Assembly: GCA_002069885.1 (NCBI GenBank)
Contig: MWCD01000022.1
Coordinates: forward strand, 1 to 56,287
Length of the DNA: 56,287 bases
Direction of reading: 5' to 3'
Source of the DNA: a bacterium ADurb.Bin236
Lineage (GTDB): Bacteria; UBP15; UBA6099
The notes under the pieces were generated by a model, which saw only the letters and a program-made list of their open reading frames with translations, did no database searches and had not been told where the DNA came from. Below, one piece after another: positions 52,260 through 56,287 of the stretch (its first letter is position 1; each line of letters begins with the position of its first letter). The translations under genes were made by a program, and so were the position numbers.

Positions 52260-55104
52260 TGAAGACAGGCTGCAATTCTTTCTAAACAATATTATAAACT
52301 CAAGTTCAAATGACTTTTCTGGTAACATCAATCAATTATTTACCTATCTTGAGCAGAACTGCACAGACAATCTAACATACGAAAAATATGAAAAGCAACG
52401 CAGTAAATGGAATAATTGGCCGGAGCCGGCAAGGGGCAGCTTTGGTGTCTCAAATTGGAGGATGCCAGACGACAGTGATGATGCAAAATCATTGTCATAC
52501 CATGCTTATAAGCGAGCTGGCGAAGAACGTGACGATGGCATGGGTTTATCAAATATATTATTTTCAAAACAATATATGTCTAATAATATTATTGAATTCA
52601 ATCGAAGTTTCTCTACCCACTTTTCTGAAGTATTAAATGACATTTACAACGATTCTTCAAACATAAGCGAAGCTGCGTTGAAACAAAAGAATGAAATTAA
52701 CACCCAGCGTGATAAAAGTAAAACATCAGAAATGAAAGCAGGTATAGTTAATGTTTATCTCAACTTGGCTGATGATATGAGAGATGGCATTATAGTTGAT
52801 GCTGTAAAACAAGGCTTGCAAGTGGCAAATAATCGATTCAAGGGATACTGTAATTTTATTCTCAAGCAGACATTGCCACGTTCAACATATATTGCAGATA
52901 TGAATTCGGTTTCGCTGAAAAGTGAATACGGCATTAACTTTCTAATAATTGACATATCAGGTGATTTAGGCACTGAATTATTATGGAATGACGATATAAG
53001 CCATGATGTTAATAATAAAAGATTAATATCATTCACACATGAGAGAGAGTCAGTATCGGTATTCCCAGTGATAATGCTATATAGAACTTCGCGACCAAAC
53101 TCAACGCATTATTCACCTAACTCCGTGCTTCAAGGTTCTTTAGGTGTAGAAGTAGCATCTTTTACATTAACAAAAGACATCAAAAAACAATTGATTACAT
53201 GCCTGAATCTAATATATCAGGATCTTCAAGCGAGAGGGTTGTTGGTTAAACTTTATGATGCAACGCAGGAATACGTCGATGGCAACAGTCAAGAAAAGAC
53301 AAATAAAGATACCGTTACATCAATAGTCAACAACACAAACGATGATAACAAATATGTCGATGATAAGACAAAAGTAGAACAAGATATTACTGAGCAAGAA
53401 AACGATGAAGAGAAAGAAACAGGACAGGACAAGGATGACCAGACAGAAAAGCATGTGTCGCAATATTGTGACGATGATGTTAGATGGCAATCGGACGCAC
53501 CTGCTTTAAAAGATGCACTAGATAGGAAGGTATTCGCTAAAGTTATTTCAAATAGAATTAGAGACATATACAACAATATTAGCGGAAGGTATCGTTATAA
53601 GGTCAAGAACTTTAAAAGACGAAATAATCGGACTGATAGAAACGAAAAGCAACTGGAAGCAAGATCGTTTGTAATAAATTTGTTCGCACCTTGGGGCGCA
53701 GGTAAATCGTCTCTTTTAAACTTAATTAAGAAGGAACTGAGCAGAAATATAAATGACAGCGCAAAGAAAGCAACTAAATGGATTGTTGTGGACTTTAATG
53801 CGTGGCAACACCAACATATTGGGCCACCTTGGTGGTCTTTGATGAATGCGGTAAGCATTCACGGGAAAGAACAATTGTCTTTTAAAGAAAAATGCTCGTA
53901 TAGCATAAAATATATGGACTATACTTATAATAATACCATTAAATTGATTATTTTGCTCGCATTAATTGCAGAAAACATATATTTGAACCGAAACTGGATA
54001 GTTAGTGTCGGTTCTGCGCATAGTCAATATCTATTAGCAATATTAGGTGTTCTAATTTCGGCATTTGTATTGTGGAAGCCAATTATAGAAGTTATCTGCG
54101 AATTGTATAAATATTCTTCGGCAAATGCGGCAAAACGCAACATTGCAAACGCACAAGATAGCATGAGGCCGATTGCCAGACGTTTTGAGAGAATTGTAGA
54201 AAGCCTTTGCAGGCCAGTTGCGGTTTTCATAGACGACCTCGATAGATGCGATGGAGAATATGTGGTGTCTTTGTTGGAAGGGATACAAACAATATTCAAA
54301 TCTTCTCCAGTAGTATATATTGTCGCGGCAGATCATTGCTGGCTTTGCGCAAGCTATAGGAACAAATATGCTGAATACGCCGAATATGTTGACGAGCCGG
54401 GCAAGCCATTGGAACATCTTTTCATAGAGAAGATATTCCAAATGACCATAGCAATGCCTGAAATAAGGGAAGATGTTGGAAGAAACTATTGGGAAGGACT
54501 GTTGGATGGCGTTGAAGATGTCGAAAGATCCAATTCACAGTATAAGTTTAAAATAGAAAAGATTACGAAAGAAGAAAATGCGAAGTTTGAAATGATGAAA
54601 ACGCCAAGCGAAATATTGTCATCAGCAGATGAAAGAGAAGACGATCCAGTGAAAGAAAGAATAAGAAAAAATATTGCGGCTGTAAGGATGACAGAGTCGG
54701 ATATGCAAAGAAAAACTGAAAGCTTATTAATCAAATACTATCCTCTTTTAGAGAACAATCCACGATTCATGAAGCGGTTTTGCAATGAATACACTGTATG
54801 TCAGGCAACAGCCATGATTTCAAATATAAAATGGCAAAGTGATACACTGGCGTTGTGGTTGATATTGTTGACGAGGTGGCCGACACTAGCGCAAGAGCTA
54901 GTAAGAAAACCTGAATATATTAATTATGTTGGAAATAATGATGCTAGAAATGATGCGAACATCGAACGAGAGATAGCTGTACTATTAAATAGCCCGGAAG
55001 TAAAGGATGTGGTGGAGGGAAAAAAAGCGGGACTTGAGAAAGGATTAGATGAAAACGATATGAAAGAATACTCAAAACTGCGGCCATATAGAAAGGCAAT
55101 ATGA
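52252..55104 (+). CDS. KAP-family P-loop ATPase with novel N-terminal region
   Basis: A 950-residue protein. Residues 1-340 form an unrecognised region (NFLIIDISGDLGTELLW, FPVIMLYRTSR, LQGSLGVEVASFTLTKDIKKQL) somewhat like a GAF fold. An acidic Asp/Glu/Lys linker follows (about 361-412). The KAP NTPase begins near 470: Walker A APWGAGKSS (G484, K485, S486), WIVVDFNAWQHQ, two membrane helices inserted at about 562-585 and 591-612 (a KAP hallmark), and Walker B VAVFIDDLDRCDGEYVVSLLEGIQ (D661, D662). KAP ATPases are membrane-associated and some (PifA, others) act against phages. AAGGAG lies 6-7 bases before ATG 52252; the in-frame GTG/ATT-like upstream codons are unlikely. The gene is about 36% GC by eye and strongly unlike its neighbours, so it was probably acquired. 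Confidence 0.88.
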   Translation: MLNEDRLQFFLNNIINSSSNDFSGNINQLFTYLEQNCTDNLTYEKYEKQRSKWNNWPEPARGSFGVSNWRMPDDSDDAKSLSYHAYKRAGEERDDGMGLSNILFSKQYMSNNIIEFNRSFSTHFSEVLNDIYNDSSNISEAALKQKNEINTQRDKSKTSEMKAGIVNVYLNLADDMRDGIIVDAVKQGLQVANNRFKGYCNFILKQTLPRSTYIADMNSVSLKSEYGINFLIIDISGDLGTELLWNDDISHDVNNKRLISFTHERESVSVFPVIMLYRTSRPNSTHYSPNSVLQGSLGVEVASFTLTKDIKKQLITCLNLIYQDLQARGLLVKLYDATQEYVDGNSQEKTNKDTVTSIVNNTNDDNKYVDDKTKVEQDITEQENDEEKETGQDKDDQTEKHVSQYCDDDVRWQSDAPALKDALDRKVFAKVISNRIRDIYNNISGRYRYKVKNFKRRNNRTDRNEKQLEARSFVINLFAPWGAGKSSLLNLIKKELSRNINDSAKKATKWIVVDFNAWQHQHIGPPWWSLMNAVSIHGKEQLSFKEKCSYSIKYMDYTYNNTIKLIILLALIAENIYLNRNWIVSVGSAHSQYLLAILGVLISAFVLWKPIIEVICELYKYSSANAAKRNIANAQDSMRPIARRFERIVESLCRPVAVFIDDLDRCDGEYVVSLLEGIQTIFKSSPVVYIVAADHCWLCASYRNKYAEYAEYVDEPGKPLEHLFIEKIFQMTIAMPEIREDVGRNYWEGLLDGVEDVERSNSQYKFKIEKITKEENAKFEMMKTPSEILSSADEREDDPVKERIRKNIAAVRMTESDMQRKTESLLIKYYPLLENNPRFMKRFCNEYTVCQATAMISNIKWQSDTLALWLILLTRWPTLAQELVRKPEYINYVGNNDARNDANIEREIAVLLNSPEVKDVVEGKKAGLEKGLDENDMKEYSKLRPYRKAI

Positions 55105-55161
55105 TCTGTAGCTCATTACACAAAAACATGCTGGTGGGCTGAATTAGTTGGGAATAATAAT

Positions 55162-55178
55162 GACAGTCACCTATTTAT
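55162..55178 (-). repeat. Right arm of the 17-bp inverted repeat
   Basis: GACAGTCACCTATTTAT, the exact reverse complement of 52000-52016, 57 bases after the KAP stop. Confidence 0.85.
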
Positions 55179-55180
55179 TC

Positions 55181-55243
55181 TGTTGTATTCTTGGAGCGGT
55201 GAAAAGCGGGTACAGGAAGCCGCAAAGGTCGTGTTGCAAGTCC
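55181..55243 (+). repeat. 63-bp imperfect direct repeat, copy 1
   Basis: Begins TGTTGTATTC and holds GAAAAGCGGGTACAGG; aligns without gaps to 55486-55548 at about 73% identity. Both may be remnants of one coding motif, as the frame reading CCI-G--KSGYR is shared. Confidence 0.7.
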
Positions 55244-55261
55244 TAGTTATTCGCAATTGGA

Positions 55262-55340
55262 GGCGGGAATTGGCGTTCCCGCCCTACACGGGAGCCGGGA
55301 ATGAATTCCCGGCAAAAGCAAAGCGACAATGAATTGTCGC
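55262..55340. repeat. Three adjacent perfect short hairpins
   Basis: GGCGGGAA/TTCCCGCC (55262-55283), GCCGGGAAT/ATTCCCGGC (55294-55313) and GCGACAAT/ATTGTCGC (55323-55340). The last two share the centre AAT-GA-ATT. They lie within 80 bases and do not overlap a gene. Confidence 0.8.
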
Positions 55341-55374
55341 GCTCAAAAGTTCCACATTGATTTTGGCTGATCTT

Positions 55375-55477
55375 CTCATCGTTGCCAAGGTCGCCTTGGC
55401 AACGAACGGCTAAACGAGAGCGGAGAAAGCAGAGCTTTCGGTCTATCCATTGCCAAGGAGACCTTGGCAACGATGAG
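55375..55477. mobile_element. 103-bp MITE-like palindromic unit
   Basis: Perfect 16-bp terminal inverted repeats CTCATCGTTGCCAAGG (55375-55390) and CCTTGGCAACGATGAG (55462-55477). Each end also forms its own hairpin: CGTTGCCAAGG/CCTTGGCAACG (55380-55404) and TTGCCAAGG/CCTTGGCAA (55450-55470). A GAAAGC/GCTTTC hairpin is inside (55425-55439). No coding capacity; no target duplication was identified. Confidence 0.65.
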
Positions 55478-55485
55478 TTATGTTG

Positions 55486-55548
55486 TGTTGTATTCGCGGA
55501 GAGGCGAAAAGCGGGTACAGGCATCGCTGGGAGGCGCGCTGGAAGTCC
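55486..55548 (+). repeat. 63-bp imperfect direct repeat, copy 2
   Basis: Partner of 55181-55243. The two copies bracket the hairpin cluster, 305 bases apart. Confidence 0.7.
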
Positions 55549-55629
55549 CCGTTTTTCGCTTGGAGCGCTCTTAACAAATTGGGTTGGGGTATGGCAAATG
55601 GGGTGTTCGTGTTTAATATTCCTTTAATA

Positions 55630-55635
55630 TATAAT
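55630..55635 (+). promoter_or_regulatory. -10 element upstream of the sugar-transferase gene
   Basis: TATAAT in an AT-rich stretch 84 bases before ATG 55719; -35 weak (TTCGTG at 18 bases). The rest of 55549-55718 shows no gene. Confidence 0.4.
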
Positions 55636-55718
55636 AAAATCCAATAAAGTGTGCGAGCGGGCCTGTGTCCGGCGGGGAATGGGTTGCGGGGTAGCCGGAC
55701 GGGCGGAATGGATTGTCG

Positions 55719-56287
55719 ATGACGAGGCCGTGGGTGTCGGCGTTGTTTGACGCCGCGCTTGTGAATGTCTGCATCGTGGCGGTGTTCGCCGCGAGGTTTC
55801 TGGGCGACGTGCCGGAGCGCAATATTGTGGCGTACCGGCAGACGTGGTTTTATATCACCGCGATATTCGTCGCGGTGTTTTATCTGCAGGGGTTGTACGA
55901 CAACGACGAGAGCGACGACGCGATATCGATATTTTTCAAGGCGCTGTCCGGGGTGGCGCTAGCGACGGTGTGCGTGATGGCGCTGACGTTTTTGAGCCGG
56001 GCGTTCGCGTTTCCCCGGACGGTTATCATGATGTCGGCGTTCGTGCAGTTGGTGGCGGTGTCGGTGGTTCACATCCGGACGCACCGGGCGCATCTGATGT
56101 CGCTGCCCGCGAGGAAGACGGTGGTGTTCGGGGGGGACGAGAAGAGGGAGCATATCGAGGGGTGCGTGGTGGGGTCTCGGTGGGGCAGGTTTGTTTTGTG
56201 GGAAGGGGGGTCGGCGAGGAGCGAGGGGGATGTGAGGGCGGCGCTGGGGGCGGGGGCGGACTGCGCGATTGTGTCTGACGACGCGCC
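55719..56287 (+). CDS. Polyprenyl glycosylphosphotransferase, N-terminal part
   Basis: The frame is open from ATG 55719 to the end of the window (189 codons) and runs on beyond it. The first 115 residues hold four membrane helices (ALVNVCIVAVFAARFL, TWFYITAIFVAVFYLQGLYD, ALSGVALATVCVMALTFL, VIMMSAFVQLVAVSVVHI), followed by KTVVFGGDEKRE, the start of a nucleotide-binding-like domain. This is the N-terminal layout of WcaJ/CpsE-type sugar transferases, which place the first sugar phosphate on undecaprenol phosphate for capsule or exopolysaccharide. The catalytic domain is outside the window. Codons are strongly G-rich. Confidence 0.72.
   Translation, partial: MTRPWVSALFDAALVNVCIVAVFAARFLGDVPERNIVAYRQTWFYITAIFVAVFYLQGLYDNDESDDAISIFFKALSGVALATVCVMALTFLSRAFAFPRTVIMMSAFVQLVAVSVVHIRTHRAHLMSLPARKTVVFGGDEKREHIEGCVVGSRWGRFVLWEGGSARSEGDVRAALGAGADCAIVSDDA

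Noticed and set aside
55844-56278. A 144-codon Gly/Arg-rich frame at the window end
   Set aside because: It is out of frame with the membrane helices of the sugar-transferase gene starting at 55719.

Overview
The window looks like chromosome from a diderm (Gram-negative-type) bacterium of high GC content. An outer-membrane porin-like barrel (34868-35860), several cleavable signal peptides, secreted glycosidases and a lipoprotein-type LytR-CpsA-Psr protein point to an outer membrane and periplasm. A class II (B12-dependent) ribonucleotide reductase, two pyruvate phosphate dikinases and rSAM/MBL proteins suit an anaerobic or microaerobic life. The phylum cannot be fixed from the sequence alone. 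Two AT-rich patches (about 10.9-12.6 kb and 52.0-55.2 kb) differ sharply from the GC-rich core and lie among repeats.

Layout. 0-5 kb: end of a cyclophilin-fold gene, an LCP protein, a radical SAM/metallo-hydrolase pair, a secreted CHASE2 protein and an Hsp20 with a consensus sigma-70 promoter and a clear terminator. 5.4-10.4 kb: a DUF364-type protein and nrdJ on the minus strand, with a pair of NrdR boxes next to the nrdJ promoter, diverging from ribD. 10.4-13.2 kb: a repeat-rich, decayed accessory patch. 13.3-16.1 kb: ppdK. 16.3-24.5 kb: mazG, a second divergent ppdK, glyS, dnaG and rpoD (a macromolecular-synthesis cluster). 24.5-32.9 kb: an isopropylmalate dehydrogenase, then hrcA, dnaJ, rsmE, phoH, a 7TM-HD phosphodiesterase, ybeY and a diacylglycerol/undecaprenol kinase, the last six closely packed. 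33-37.6 kb: an orphan protein between two palindromic repeats, a porin and a saccharopine-dehydrogenase-family enzyme. 37.9-46.6 kb: a GlnRS with a C-terminal tRNA-binding domain, then what looks like a cyclic-nucleotide neighbourhood: a ZIP-like transporter with an inserted cNMP-binding domain, a class III adenylate cyclase, an orphan binding protein, a free cNMP-binding protein and a K+ channel. 46.8-52 kb: secreted sialidase, a secreted protein of unknown function, tRNA-Ala, a small anchored protein and a secreted GH2 glycosidase. 52-55.2 kb: a large KAP-family P-loop ATPase in AT-rich DNA bounded by a 17-bp inverted repeat. 55.2-55.7 kb: short perfect hairpins, including a 103-bp MITE-like unit. 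The window ends inside a polyprenyl sugar-transferase gene.

How parts work together. The 16-33 kb block is housekeeping: replication priming, housekeeping sigma factor, tRNA charging, protein folding, rRNA modification and maturation, and membrane lipid recycling. The 40-46.6 kb block could be a local cAMP circuit in which cyclase output gates metal and potassium transport; this is inference from domain content and gene overlap. The 46.8-52 kb genes suggest removal of sialic acid and other sugars from glycans. The best candidates for something new are the KAP ATPase island, the channel plus separate cNMP-binding subunit, the ZIP/cNMP hybrid, and the second PPDK that lacks its catalytic cysteine.
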